Positions 1 through 11,287 of a DNA stretch of 64,000 bases are shown here, one piece after another. The stretch comes from Aaosphaeria pasadenensis. Lineage: Eukaryota; Ascomycota; Dothideomycetes; Pleosporales. The stretch spans positions 372,001 to 436,000 of the forward strand of contig JAKLMB010000001.1 in the NCBI GenBank assembly GCA_022813625.1, written 5' to 3'. The first letter of the stretch is position 1. Each line of letters begins with the position of its first letter. A program made the translations under genes and the position numbers. Under the pieces are notes generated by a model that was not told the DNA's origin, ran no database searches, and saw only the letters and a program-made list of their open reading frames with translations.

Positions 1-1196
1 CATCTGAAGAAGACATGAAAACCTGGATTGCAGCAATCAACAACGCCCTCCAGAGTGCTGTGGAAACGGTCGGAAAGAATGACCGCATTTCCACAGACTC
101 TCTGCCTGGTTCCACGAGGCGAGATATAGCTTCAGTTCTAACAGGCAAAAGTACATCGGTCTCTGGAATTCACCGTAACACTTACAGTTCTAAGACTCCA
201 ACTAGACACGCTACTGTTGGCGACAGGCCTACCTATCGCAGGGATGAACCTAGCGACGATGGCAGGCTTCTTCAGCAAGTTCGCGATTGTGATGCTGGGA
301 ACAAAGTGTGTGCGGATTGTGGATCTGAAAGTAAGGTTGACTGGGTCTCAATCAATCTTGGTATCGTCATCTGCATTGAATGCAGTGGCATCCATCGATC
401 CCTAGGAACTCATATCTCAAAAGTGCGATCTCTGACGCTCGACACCACTTCCTTCACACCAGATATCGTGGAGATATTGCTCAAAGTCGGCAACCGGGTC
501 AGCAATATGATATGGGAAGCGAAGATGGACAAAGCCCTCAAGCCCGGTCCAGCCTCAACCCGCGAGCAAAGACTGCATTTCATTACCTCAAAATACGGTG
601 ATCGTGCTTTCGTGGCCCCAATCTCCCCGACTTTATCGCATTACGCAACTGCTGAGGAAACACTTTTGGCGTCCATCAAGAAGAACGATATCCAAAATGT
701 GTTATATGCTCTAGCGCTTGGAGCAGATCCAAATTCAAAGGATCGATCACGAGGAACACATGCTGTATTTTTGGCTCTTGCTGCCGCCGACCCTGCCTCT
801 CCTTCGGCTTCCGCATCCCCTGCAGCTTCTCCCGGACACCGGCCTAGTACACCCCAACCTTCTCGTAAGCCATTTCCTGTAGCAGAATTGCTTCTTCAAA
901 ATGGTGCCGACCTACCCACATTACCAGCGCCAATACCCTTAAGCTCATCAGCTCGTTTGTATCTGGAGCACAAGGCCGACCAGCGTGCAGGAAAACGAAG
1001 TACAGCCGTCGGTGGTGGCCAGCCGCACCACGGTGATACCTTAACCGCACTACCCCACATTTCTGCTGGCAATGGTAGCACACCAGCTGAACGTGCAAAG
1101 GAACGTGAAGCCAGACTGCAGAAGAGAGTCAGTGCAGGTGGAAGGTTGGTCAAGTCACCTTACGCCGATAGCCCTGAGTCTAGGCGAGCACTATAG
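1..1196 (+). CDS. ArfGAP with PH tail and ankyrin-like region, 3' part only
   Basis: GTPase-activating protein for Arf small GTPases, acting in vesicle traffic. The frame is open from base 3, so the gene starts outside the window; the ATG at 15 lies inside what looks like the last helix of a PH domain (residues TWIAAINNALQSAVE). An ArfGAP domain follows at about 270-620, with zinc ligands in CADC and CIEC and the arginine finger in CIECSGIHRSLG. The spacer between the two Cys pairs is 17 residues; 16 is usual. After it come an ankyrin-like stretch (about 640-940, containing ALALGADPN and LLLQNGADL) broken by a Ser/Pro/Ala-rich insert, and a basic tail. PH-ArfGAP-ankyrin order is that of the ACAP/ASAP type, so a BAR domain is expected upstream (inference). 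Stop codon at 1194-1196. Confidence 0.88.
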   Translation, partial: SEEDMKTWIAAINNALQSAVETVGKNDRISTDSLPGSTRRDIASVLTGKSTSVSGIHRNTYSSKTPTRHATVGDRPTYRRDEPSDDGRLLQQVRDCDAGNKVCADCGSESKVDWVSINLGIVICIECSGIHRSLGTHISKVRSLTLDTTSFTPDIVEILLKVGNRVSNMIWEAKMDKALKPGPASTREQRLHFITSKYGDRAFVAPISPTLSHYATAEETLLASIKKNDIQNVLYALALGADPNSKDRSRGTHAVFLALAAADPASPSASASPAASPGHRPSTPQPSRKPFPVAELLLQNGADLPTLPAPIPLSSSARLYLEHKADQRAGKRSTAVGGGQPHHGDTLTALPHISAGNGSTPAERAKEREARLQKRVSAGGRLVKSPYADSPESRRAL

Positions 1197-1932
1197 TAGG
1201 TTGCTGAGCTTACATTTTTCTTTATTTTTCTAGTTCATATCTTCTCCCATGGGTAAAGTGTGGCATTTTGTGGACTTCAACGGAATAGCTGAGCATGAGT
1301 ATGGGGCTACAGCTTTTGGCGTAAGGATGTTGACTTTTGAATCCTATCGAACAGGATCGCTTTTTGAATATGAAGACTCGATCTTTGGTACTACCGATCG
1401 TTTTGTGGAGATTATTGAGCATGCGTGAGCGGGTCCTATTCTTGCATTTTTTTTCTAAGGATGTAAGGGCACTGTCAATAGAGTTGCCTTGTTGTCTGTG
1501 GGCATTGAAGTCTTTGAAGACGTACATGTATTGACTTGGCTACCTCAAACCCTAAGGTTTGCGTGACTGATTGATTCCAATTTGATAATGAGCAATAGCA
1601 ATGTAAGTGAGAAACCTAATCCAACGGTTTCTTCTCTAGTGGTCGCGCTGCATGGGAATTCGATATTGTCCAACATATCTACCCGTATATAATATCCTGT
1701 TCGCCTAGCACAGCCATTCGAACATCATGAGTAAGGTTTCTTTGAACATGCTACTTTCATTCATAGACACGGGTTCTCTGCAGCAAACATGGTTAATCAA
1801 TTTGCGACGTTGGGTCTGAGTTCAGCATTGCGGTGGTAAAGTCACGTGATGCAGAGACACCAATTAGGCGAGGCGTGCGGCACTGATTTTATTCGAAAGT
1901 GCGACGACCCCACCATTACCACGACAGACAAA
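1197..1932. other. intergenic, ArfGAP 3' flank and eIF3b promoter
   Basis: No supported gene. The short reading frames at 1222-1534 lie opposite each other and match nothing I recognise. The last 90 bases before the eIF3b ATG contain an in-frame upstream ATG (1846), which I did not use because the conserved protein begins at 1933. Confidence 0.5.
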
Positions 1933-4278
1933 ATGGCGCCCTCATACGAGAACCTCCCCATGGAGGATGACGAATTCGACGAGTCCCAAATCGACTTTAC
2001 CGATATCGAAGAACAATACCAAGTGCGCCTCGATGAGGGACTTGACGCCTTTGTGGTCGTGGACGGCCTGCCCGTTGTGCCCGAAGAGAGCAAAGGAAAG
2101 CTCATCAAATTCGTTTTGAGGAAATTGAACTCTGTGGGAAAAGTCAAGGAGGATGGCGTTTTCATGCCAGTGAACGACGACGGACAGACGGAAGGGTGTG
2201 TATATTGATATACGCGTGAAATGCGCATTTAGGGAAGAAAAAGGAGCTGACGCGCAATGAAGTTTCGCTTTCGTCGAATACAATGCCCCCAGCGAGGCCG
2301 TCGCAGCTGTCAAGCAACTCCACGGTGTTGCCCTTGACAAGAAGCACACCATGGCTGTGAACAAACTTACCGATATCGACCGTTACGGACGCGAAGGCCG
2401 CATTGACGAGGAATATCACGAGCCAGAGATCGAGCCCTTCCAGCAGAAGGAACACTTGCGATCATGGCTCGGCGACATCGACGGCCGCGATCAAATGGCC
2501 TTCTACCGCGGCGAGAAGGTCGGCGTTTTCTGGAACGAGAAGGAAGATGCGCCAGAGCAGGTTATCGATCGTGAGGGTTGGACCGAATCTTTTGTGCAGT
2601 GGTCGCCATTGGGTACATTCCTTACCTCGATGCACGCCCAAGGTGTGCAACTTTGGGGTGGCAAGGGCTGGAGCAGGCAAAAGCGATTTGCCCATCCTGG
2701 TGTCAACCTGGTCGACTTCTCCCCCAACGAGAACTACCTCACTACCTGGTCTCACAGGCCTCTTCAGGTCGACGAGAACCACCCTGTCCCATCTTTGTCT
2801 GCTGATGAGGATGGCAAGAACTACATCATCTGGGATATGGCAACTGGCAAACCTCTCCGTTCTTTCGCCACCATTGATGTCCCGAGTGGCACTGATGCTG
2901 AGGGCAACCCCATCAAGAAGAAGATGCAATGGCCGACTTTCAAGTGGTCCGCGGATGACAAGTACGTCGCCCGTATGACCCAGGGCCAGCAGATCTCCGT
3001 CTACGAGACCCCCAGGATGAACCTACTCGACAAGACCTCGATCAAGATTGAGGGTGTCATGGATTTCGAATGGGCACCCGCTACGCCTAGACGTGAGGGC
3101 ATCAAGACTTACGAGCAACTCTTCTGCTACTGGACTCCTGAGCTCGGCAGCAACCCTGCTAAGGTTGGTGTCATGTCAATTCCCTCCAAGGAGATCGTCC
3201 GAACCCGTAACCTCTTCAACGTTTCCGACGCCAAACTTCACTGGCAATCCGATGCTGCCTACGTGTGCGTCAAGGTTGACCGCCACTCCAAGTCGAAGAA
3301 ATCTCTCGCCACAAACCTCGAGATCTTCCGCATCCGGGAGAAGGGTGTGCCTGTGGAAGTTGTCGACTCGATTAAGGATACCGTCATCAACTTTGCTTGG
3401 GAGCCTAAGGGCAACCGATTCGTCCTGATCACCACCGGCGAGATCCCCGCTGGCGCCGCCGTTCCCCCCAAGACCGCCGTGTCTTTCTTCGCACCCGAGA
3501 AGCTCAAGGGCGGAGCCATTGGCAACTTCCGACACATTCGCACTGTCGACAAGAAGAACAGCAACGCCATCTACTGGTCTCCCAAGGGTCGTTTCGTCGT
3601 CGTTGCCACCGTTGGCTCCCAACAGTCCTTCGACCTCGACTTCTGGGATCTCAGCTTCGAGAAGCCCAAGGAGGACAAGGATGACAAGGAGAAGGAGCTC
3701 AACGCCAACCTCCAGCTCATGGCCACTGCCGAACACTACGGTGTGACTGACATCGACTGGGACCCCACCGGCCGATATGTCACCACGGTGGCCAGTGCAT
3801 TCAGGCACCAGGTATGAATCCCCCGTCACAACCCCCCCCCCAAATCCAATGCATGCTAACGAGATCCCCACTACAGATGGAAAACGGCTACCACCTGTAC
3901 GACTTCAAGGGCACTCTCCTCCGCGAAGAGCACATCGACCGCTTCAAGCAGCTCCTGTGGCGCCCGCGCCCCGCCACCCTCCTCTCCAAGGAGGAGCAAT
4001 CCGAGATCCGCAAGAACCTCCGCAACTACTCCAAGATCTTCGACGAGCAGGATCTCGCCAAGAAGAACACGGCCAACAAGGCGGTCGTCGAGGCCCGCCG
4101 CGCCATGCTCCAGGACTGGCTGTCGTGGCGCGAGTCCATGATCCGCATGCTCGAGGAGGAGCACGCCGAGATCGAGCTCAACGGCGGGCAGATCGAGAAG
4201 CTCGACGAGGGCGACGTCGAGGAGATCGAGGAGATTGTCGAGGAGATCGTCGAGGAGACGGAGGAGGTCGTCAACTAG
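1933..4278 (+). CDS. PRT1: eukaryotic translation initiation factor 3 subunit B (PRT1 homologue)
   Basis: Scaffold subunit of eIF3, cytoplasmic, which helps recruit the 43S complex to mRNA. Model: exons 1933-2195, 2263-3811 and 3877-4278, giving 737 residues, close to the usual fungal length. Introns are 67 bases (GTGTGT..AG) and 65 bases (GTATGA, branch TGCTAAC, CTACAG). In order: an acidic N-terminus; an RRM at about 39-125 (VVVDGLP and GFAFVEYN, the latter formed across intron 1); a long WD-repeat/eIF2A-type beta-propeller (about 190-600, repeated W-SP/W-PKG motifs such as FVQWSPLGTFL, IYWSPKGRFVVVA and IDWDPTGRYV); and a helical acidic tail that binds other subunits in the family. The start at 1933 has an AAAATGG context and gives the conserved MAPSYENLP beginning. 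Confidence 0.96.
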
Positions 4279-5060
4279 AAGACATAGACCAGACCAAATT
4301 CAAAAACTTCTCTCTCATATTTTCTCTCACACACACACTCAGCCTTCTCTTTTTCTCTCTTTCTTTCCTGTAATGCATGTCATGAATCAGAAGGTCTAAA
4401 AAGGGACGAGAAACGGATTCCTCCCATGTTTAAGCTAGCGTACCTTATGAACGAAAGACGAAAAAGGAGGTACGGTACTTCGTAGAACTTAGCTTTTTTG
4501 ATTCCTTGGCCATATCCCGAATCCTCATGGGTTGGCTTTGTGAATAAAAGATTGGGCGGCGATTAATGGAAATGGAAATTCAATTCAATTCAAGACACCA
4601 AGATTTATGTTTCTGTGCATAGTTGTGGTCTCATAATTACGTGCCTTCGCGTCCTCTTCGTATACATCAAAGCTCTCAGTCACATCGGCGTCCTCATTGA
4701 CATGTATTCACACGCATAGCCAAGCCCAAATGTATCTCTTCTTGCATCTTCCATGCCATTTGCGCTTATCGAAAAAACAAAGGAGTGGTCTATACAATGT
4801 AAAACCAGTGTTCATTGGTATCTCTTTTCATCTCTCGGACGAGATACATATTTATATATTTCTCTCTCTACATTCGATGACACTATATCCCCCTCTCTCC
4901 GCTTTCATCGCTAGATTAGGAGGAGGTGTATGTGTTCAAAGACACACCCATATGCCATCCATACATATATGCCACAACAACACCGCCATATCTCCCAACT
5001 GATCACACCCCATGTCCTACTCTCTCTTCCTTCCGTTCCTTTTCTCCAACGATGGGTCGA
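4279..5060. other. convergent intergenic region between eIF3b and the phosphatase gene
   Basis: Both neighbouring genes end here, so this holds two 3' untranslated regions. It is pyrimidine-rich with CTCTC runs near 4310-4365 and 4860. I see no gene. Confidence 0.6.
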
Positions 5061-8000
5061 TCACCTCACGGGCCGAAGCACCTCCCACCCCCTCAGCGCT
5101 TCAAGTTCATCGCCATGCTCGTCGTCCAGGAGATTCGGTCTGCCGCCCCTGCTCCCCGTCGTCGAGCCCGTGCCGGTCCTCGGCGGCAGCGGCGGTCGGT
5201 CTTCGCTTGCGTCGATGAGGTTAGCGACGGGTTGGGGCTGGGGCTTGCGGCCGAGGTTTGTCGGGGCGGGTGCCATGGCTCGGCGGGCGGCGGGCGGTTG
5301 CGGTCTACTGCGGTCGTGAGGAGGGGAGTCCGGGAGGTCGCGGTAGCGTTGTTGTTGGGGTTGGGGAGAGGTGGAGGGAGGGGAGGTCGAGGTTGCGAGG
5401 TGGGAGGGCTTTTTGCCGGGGATGGGAGGCGCGGCTTTGCGGGATGATGGGTCTTTTGTGGGGTCTGTGGTCGGCGGGGAGAGTATGGGTGGTGGGAGGA
5501 CCCTTCGTTGGGGGAGGATGGGGAGGGAGTGCGTGGAGGCGTTTGAGGTGGTTCGTTGGAGGCCAGAGGCGTCGCGGATGATGTCGCGGCTCGGGGGTAT
5601 CGCGGAGGATGGGTTGTTGGGGTTGAAGGGAGGGGCGGCGAGCTTCCTTGCGGGTGGGTTTGTGGGGTGTCGTGAGTTGTTGGTTGTTGTGTTGGACGAC
5701 GGAGTGCCGTTGAAGTCGATGGTACGGGCTCGTGATGTACCTCTTGCGGGTGGAGGTTCCGGCCTCATGCGCTGGACTTCTACCCATTCGGGTTCTGGGC
5801 TTGGGGTATAGGGGTTGCTCGGCCGATTAGGGTTGGGGATGTGCGAGTCGGATGGTGGTTGGACCCGTGAGCGTGCAGGTAGACCTACCGAAATATAAGT
5901 ATGAATGCAATGATCGGGATCAACGAGTACGCACCGTTGTCAAGCCACCACTTCCTCCTGTCTGAGCTTGCGGGTGGCAGGCCGGGCTCGATGGAGTCGT
6001 AACCGATCAGGTCTTCATCGTCACTGTCGTCGAACCCACCTGCCCGCGTTTCGCCTACTACGAGACGTCTTTGATGGTACAGCTCTTGGCTTAGCTGCTC
6101 CTTCTTCTTCTCATCAACTTTACTGATGAGACATTGGAAGGTGGCATAGACGGGACGATGGTCAGAAAACTTTAGGGGAGCAGCGTCATAATTGATCTGG
6201 CGGATGTTGTCACCTTTGCGAAGAACGCGGTCACACCATGCTGGAATTCGTGCTTTTTCCGATGTGTCGTAGGTGTCTGTCCCAAGATCGTACTTGTACG
6301 TGGGCAGGAAGGTAATGCGAGCTTCATTGTAGAAGGGGAAGGTGAGGCCCGCGACCATTTGCAAGTTCAGCTGCTACTTGTCAGAATTGCATGATAGGGA
6401 CATTGCGAGTATCATACCTGGTCATTCTCATAAAGGGTCTCCAAATCGCCCACTTGACACAGTTTTTGCACCTTGTCATTACTGAGACCGATACGATAGT
6501 TGAAGTCTCCTAGCCAAATGACTGTGTCATGGTCCTCGATCGACCTGTTCCGCTGGAACCGCAATCCGTGGCTGATGGTTCTGTAGTCTCGATTGCGTTC
6601 TTCGTAGTTGGCGAAACCAGCGGCCAAGTGAGCCGTGACAAACACAATGGACGTATTTGCGTACTCCATGCGAATCGCCACAGCACCTTTATTGCCAGCA
6701 ATACCGGACATTCCGGTCTTGGTATGTTAGCATATGAGCAACTGAGTCTCTTCCCAGAGTAACATACCTTCTTAAGACTTCCCTCAACATTCTTGATGAC
6801 TTTCAAGCAACTGGCTCGTACAAACACTGAAAGAGAGGCACCAACGAGTTGGCCACCTCGAAGCAGCACATACTCTTCCTTTCCATGTTTTTCGGCGTTG
6901 TTGTTCAAACATCTTCGAACAGCAGCTTCCCACCGTTGTCGTCTCGCTGGGTCAGTTGACATGATTTGCTGCGGGCTGAGCTCGACGATCTCCTGGAATC
7001 CCACGGCAACGATCTCCGGACATTGCTGTGAAGGGTGCACATCTGGGCACAGCCAGGGTGAGAGGTCGTCATCTATGCCGTGCGTTTTCCCGTTCAAGTT
7101 GAAGGTGCCGACCAACATATTGATAACCTCGTTCTCTGCGAACTCCACGGACCTCCGTGTCAATTCCGCAATGACCCAGTCATTGATCGGGTCATAGAGA
7201 TGGACTGGAGCTTGCCCCATCAGTCGGCCCAGGAGCATGTCGATAGTGTTCTGCCGTCCTTTGTCTGCGAAGTTATTGATGTACATTCTGGTGGCACTTT
7301 TACGAGCATCGGCCAATGCTCCCGCAAGCGACATCTTGCCGTGGCGGGTAAACGACGATTTCAGTGCTCCAGTGCCGGCGTAGATTCGCGACAATGCATC
7401 GCCATTATCAGCCCACATACTCGAATGCCTAGCCCAGAAGTCAGGGCTCGCGCGAACTCCCTTGTGGCCGAGGAAGATATCCAAAGACATCTTGCTGATG
7501 ATTGTCTGAACCAAATTCGTCCGATCTAGACAGTCGAGACAGTTCGTCCTGAAGGTGCCTTCTTGGTGCAGCACTGCTGTCGGTCTCCGGTACACTTGCT
7601 CTTGCCCATTATTTCTAACACGGTCCTTGATCTCCTCGGACAAGAAGTAGGCGAAGCCGTCCGCCGACTGCTGAATCCATTGCGTTATCATGCTGGCAGC
7701 TTCGTATCCACCAGGTCCTCGAGTCTCGGCATGGAAGTCGTATTCCGTAAGCTTCACAAGCTCATGCTCCTTTTCGTCTCTGTAGTTCAACGAGGAGTTT
7801 CTTATGTGATGTCTGTACCTGTTTGACAGTTCGATTTCATTCTGTTTCTCATTGCTGAGGAGATTGACTACATGGATGGCACCATAGCTAATCTCTAAAT
7901 TTTCGAAATGTTTGTCAAATGCTGGCTGTGTTGCTTCTGGCGAGCGAGTTATAGTGATCTTTTGCTGCCCTGGCAGCAAACCTGTTGCCTGTTCCCAGAA

Positions 8001-8975
8001 CAGAGGAACACTTCCTCTGACTTGGGTGTATGAGAAACAAGTTCCCGCTGGTGACCAATATATAGTCTCCGTCTCGACGTAATTGGCAACATTTCCGTCA
8101 TCATCGATTCCACGTGCATTGAACCTCGTGCCAGCTCTCCTACAGGACAGTCGAGATATGAGGGTCATCGCCGCCGGAAGTCCTGAACGGGGCGCTTTGA
8201 TCGGAGACGAAGAAGAGGGAACCGTAACTGTAAGAGCGAATCCTCGAATGGCGGAAGTCAGAATCCCAGAAGCATCCAGAGCAGCCTTCTCGCGCGGGCC
8301 CAGACGAGATCGGAAATCAACTAAAGGCTGAATCATGTAGGAATTCCATAGGAAACCGGCATCCAGACTGTCTATGGAAACGGTCATAGCATCCGATGAC
8401 CGCTTCTGCAGCCTCCTGGTCAAATCAAAGTCCGAGCTGTAGTAGAAGGTACCGCTGCTCAGTAATTTCTTCAATGCAAGGCATGGGTGTTCCATGGGCG
8501 ACTCTCCCTTCCCCCTACCAAACCCCGTCTCGAATCCCTCATCATCAATGGTATCGGTTGGGTACGGATTGACCTCGTCGTTGAGCAGAGCATCGTAGCT
8601 CGAGCTATTCAAGCAGTAGAAGCCCACGGAATGGATCCTCTGGACCGTTTCGCCGGGCCTGACGGTAGCCACCTTGCTTGCGCCATTTACGACAACAAGG
8701 AAGATATCCCCATTGACCGTTATCAATCCCAGCGTTCCGTGCGCATATACTGAATTTAGCGACCGGTAGTCGCTCAGGTCCACCTCTCCGATCGTCGAGA
8801 ACTCGACCATGGCGCGGGCGCTGGCGACGCCATTGCTACCCAGCGAGGTGCTCGAAGCGTTTGTGAGGCCATTGTCGGTGGAGGCGGTGCTGTGGCGGAG
8901 GACGAGGGCATGTGTCTCGGTGGTGAGGGCGATAGCTCGGTGCGGGTACTCTTTGATTAGGACGCGGATGGACAT
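5061..8975 (-). CDS. synaptojanin-like phosphoinositide phosphatase (Sac1 plus 5-phosphatase)
   Basis: Removes phosphates from membrane phosphoinositides; in the family it acts in endocytosis and actin regulation (yeast Inp51-53). Exons on the minus strand: 8975-6768, 6717-6418, 6370-5935 and 5884-5061, for 1255 residues. The introns are 50, 47 and 50 bases, and each join restores conserved sequence. The Sac1 domain spans about 60-590 with the CX5R catalytic motif CLDCLDR at 479-485. The 5-phosphatase spans about 617-950 with GTFNLNG (623-629), GFQE, WLGDFNYRI (806-812 region), PAWCDRVL and SDHRPV (905-910). Both active sites look intact. The last ~275 residues are Pro/Ser-rich with several PPxP runs, as expected for SH3-partner tails. 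The beginning MSIRVLIKEYPHRAIAL is the conserved family start. Confidence 0.95.
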
Positions 8976-9905
8976 TGTCGCAGGACGACGACAATTCGGG
9001 GGGATCCTCGTGGGGACGGCTCAGGCATGTCCGGGCGGTATCATGGAACGTTGTTGGAGTTGGCTGGTAGGTTCGTTTGAATGTCTCGAGGGAATTAATT
9101 GTGTGAGGATATTGTGTCTCGTTGAAGTCAGCACGTGCGTGGGTTTTCGTGCGGTCAGCTCGCTGCAGCTCGCTGGTGCTAATAAATCAAGCTTGTGGTC
9201 GGGCGTCCGCTCGCTGGAGGGAGGATGGATGATCACAACCGACCTTGGGCTCTCGCTGCCCACCGCCGCCGCCACGCCGCAATGTAGTATGTACCGCAAC
9301 GTTTTGCGCAAGACTTGTACGAGTTTACTCATCTTGGAAATGATAACCTGGCTTACTTATCTTGCATTATGGACGAGCCAGACTAGTAATGATAATATTC
9401 AATTCGTAACCAATTTACATACTCCAGGTGCAATCCGAACATTATGTCATGTATTGTTTGTTTTCGGTTGATCAAAGTGGTCTATCTTGAGTCGGCAGTA
9501 ATAATAAATATCATCATAACAATTAACATTGACAATAATTTTGGCAAACGCATTTATAATAACGAGCACCTTCATTGTTTTATCATCACATGGCAATCAA
9601 ACTTGATCTTCTAGTTGAGAAAGAATTGAATTGCGATAACCGGGACGAAATTCCAAAGATGAACCAGCAATATAGACTTCAATCAACCCTGCCCGACCAA
9701 ATATTATCAACAATCGAAGAAATGCTGCAATCATGACGTCGTCAAACATGGCACTCATATCCCCATCCGTGCCTTCTCTGCACGTACATACATACAAATG
9801 TATGTAGTACGAGCCCTTGCATATGCGTAGCAGAATCAATATAAACAAACGCAATGACGCTCATGGATGCAACATGCGACCTCCTCCCTCGACAGAACCG
9901 TCTAT
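8976..9905. other. intergenic, phosphatase promoter and flank of the SR-rich gene
   Basis: No gene supported. The first ~300 bases are GC-rich and presumably promoter. The segment 9360-9860 is AT-rich and contains the palindromic run acatacatacaaatgtatgt near 9784-9803. Confidence 0.5.
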
Positions 9906-10553
9906 CTACCTTCGGTACTCCCTCGTCCTTCGGCCATCCCCATCGGAAATGGTAATCCTGGTGTTCGTCTCCCTGTAGCTTCCGCGCGGATCGTGTACGT
10001 ACTCCCTGCTGGGGCTTCTCCTCCTACTCACGCTCCTCTCCCTCCTCTGGAAGCGCTCGTACCGGTCCTCTTCGACCGGCGGGCCCTCCACGTATCTGAA
10101 GTGCTCGTACCGCGGCGACGATTCGGGGGAGTAGTCTCGTCTCCGCTCCCGCGTGTATTCGCGCTCGCGGGTGATGTACTCGCTGCGATCGGGGCTGTGG
10201 CTCGTCACGCTGCTGTGCGGACTGACTTCGACGTAGTGTGCCCCGCCATGGTGGTGATGACTATGGTGACTGGAGATGTGGCTCGGGGGAGGGGGAGGTG
10301 CTACAATGGGTATGTGCTGCGGTTCTTGCACGAAGACGGGTACAGGCTGGGGGTCGGGAACCCGGAGTCCTTGGGGTTGAGGAGCAGGAACAATGTACGA
10401 CGACGATTGAGGCCGCGACTCTCGGATCACTGAGGTGCGTGAGACGCGCTGATGAGACGAGCGGCGCTCACGGATTGGCGAGGGGGAGCGCCGTCTGGCA
10501 ACGCGGACTGGGACCACGATGTCCTCTTCACGCCGAACGGAGAAGAGACACAT
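9906..10553 (-). CDS. conserved fungal Ser/Arg-rich protein of unknown function
   Basis: Single-exon frame of 215 residues from the ATG at 10553, which gives the start MCLFSVRREEDIVVPVRVARR. I recall this beginning from unnamed proteins in many filamentous ascomycetes, and a longer upstream start (10580) would lack it. What can be seen: a basic N-terminal block with RRRSPSPIRERRSS; a Pro-rich centre with a six-proline run; a His-rich patch (SHHSHHHHGGAH); and an RS/RE-rich tail (REREYTRERRRDYSPESSPRYEHFRYVEG, split here into REREYTRERRR and SSPRYEHFRYVEG). It has no membrane segment or enzyme motif. The composition suggests a disordered nuclear or RNA-associated protein, but that is inference. 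The opposite strand carries a shadow frame of similar size. Confidence 0.72.
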   Translation of the reverse strand: MCLFSVRREEDIVVPVRVARRRSPSPIRERRSSHQRVSRTSVIRESRPQSSSYIVPAPQPQGLRVPDPQPVPVFVQEPQHIPIVAPPPPPSHISSHHSHHHHGGAHYVEVSPHSSVTSHSPDRSEYITREREYTRERRRDYSPESSPRYEHFRYVEGPPVEEDRYERFQRRERSVSRRRSPSREYVHDPRGSYRETNTRITISDGDGRRTREYRR

Positions 10554-10984
10554 GGCTGCGTGGAGTTGACGAGTGCACAACGAGGTTACGAGAGTTGAAC
10601 GTCGGTTCCTGGGTGTTGCGGTGCGATCGGCGCCTGATTCGCGGGATGATCAAATGTGGGGTGGGGGGTTGGTTGTGCCTGCGGCTGAGAATTTGGGTGT
10701 GAATTGGGTTGGGCAACGACAGTAGGGCAAAAGCGAAAGAAGAACCAACAAAATGAGGGATGGCGGAAGAATTTATTGAATCGGCCTTTGAAGCAAAGCA
10801 AGGCACGGAGAGAGGCAGGCTTTGGGGGCGGTGTCGATTGATGGATGATGTTGTTGGGGGCCCGGTGGTGTATGTATTATTGCTCGCCCAGCCACAACAA
10901 CCGCGCCCTGCTTGTACCCAGGTAATCAAGTGCCAGGCCCCATGCAGCAACCAAACGGCCTTGGAACTTGGAACGGCTCTCCGA

Positions 10985-11112
10985 TGACGCCGTCACAAGC
11001 GGGTGTTTCCCTATGGAGTACTCCATAGTTACTTGTACTCGAACTCGAAAGAGTTGGCCGAGTCGAATCCTAGTTGCCAGCCAGTACTCCTTTCCTCCAT
11101 AAATATATGGAG
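10985..11112. promoter_or_regulatory. cluster of palindromes upstream of the SR-rich gene
   Basis: Three dyad-symmetric sites lie within 130 bases: TGACGCCGTCA (10985-10995); an 18-base perfect palindrome CTATGGAGTACTCCATAG (11011-11028); and CTCCAT..ATGGAG arms around a 6-base AT spacer (11095-11112). The second and third share the TATGGAG/CTCCATA core. They may be binding sites for dimeric regulators of the gene ending at 9906, or belong to the 3' flank of the Zn2Cys6 gene. Confidence 0.4.
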
Positions 11113-11287
11113 TCACGCTTCCATTTTTGGTTTTTCACAGAAGTGGCTTCCTTTGCAACTAGTTAGTTACCTTGGTAGTTAGTAACGAGCATCCTCCGTC
11201 CTTGGAGAGATATTTTTGCTCCAGCCTTTTCCCTCATTCCGGCTTAGACAGATATCCCACAATGTTTACTCCGAACACTCATTTTCA

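Noticed and set aside
3176..3871. 231-codon minus-strand frame over eIF3b
   Set aside because: Shadow of a well-conserved gene on the other strand; Gly/Val/Leu-rich composition.
5258..5811. Plus-strand Gly-rich frames opposite the phosphatase tail
   Set aside because: Antisense shadow of the Pro/Ser-rich C-terminus.
9867..10433. 188-codon plus-strand frame
   Set aside because: Antisense to the Ser/Arg-rich gene, whose minus-strand start looks conserved.
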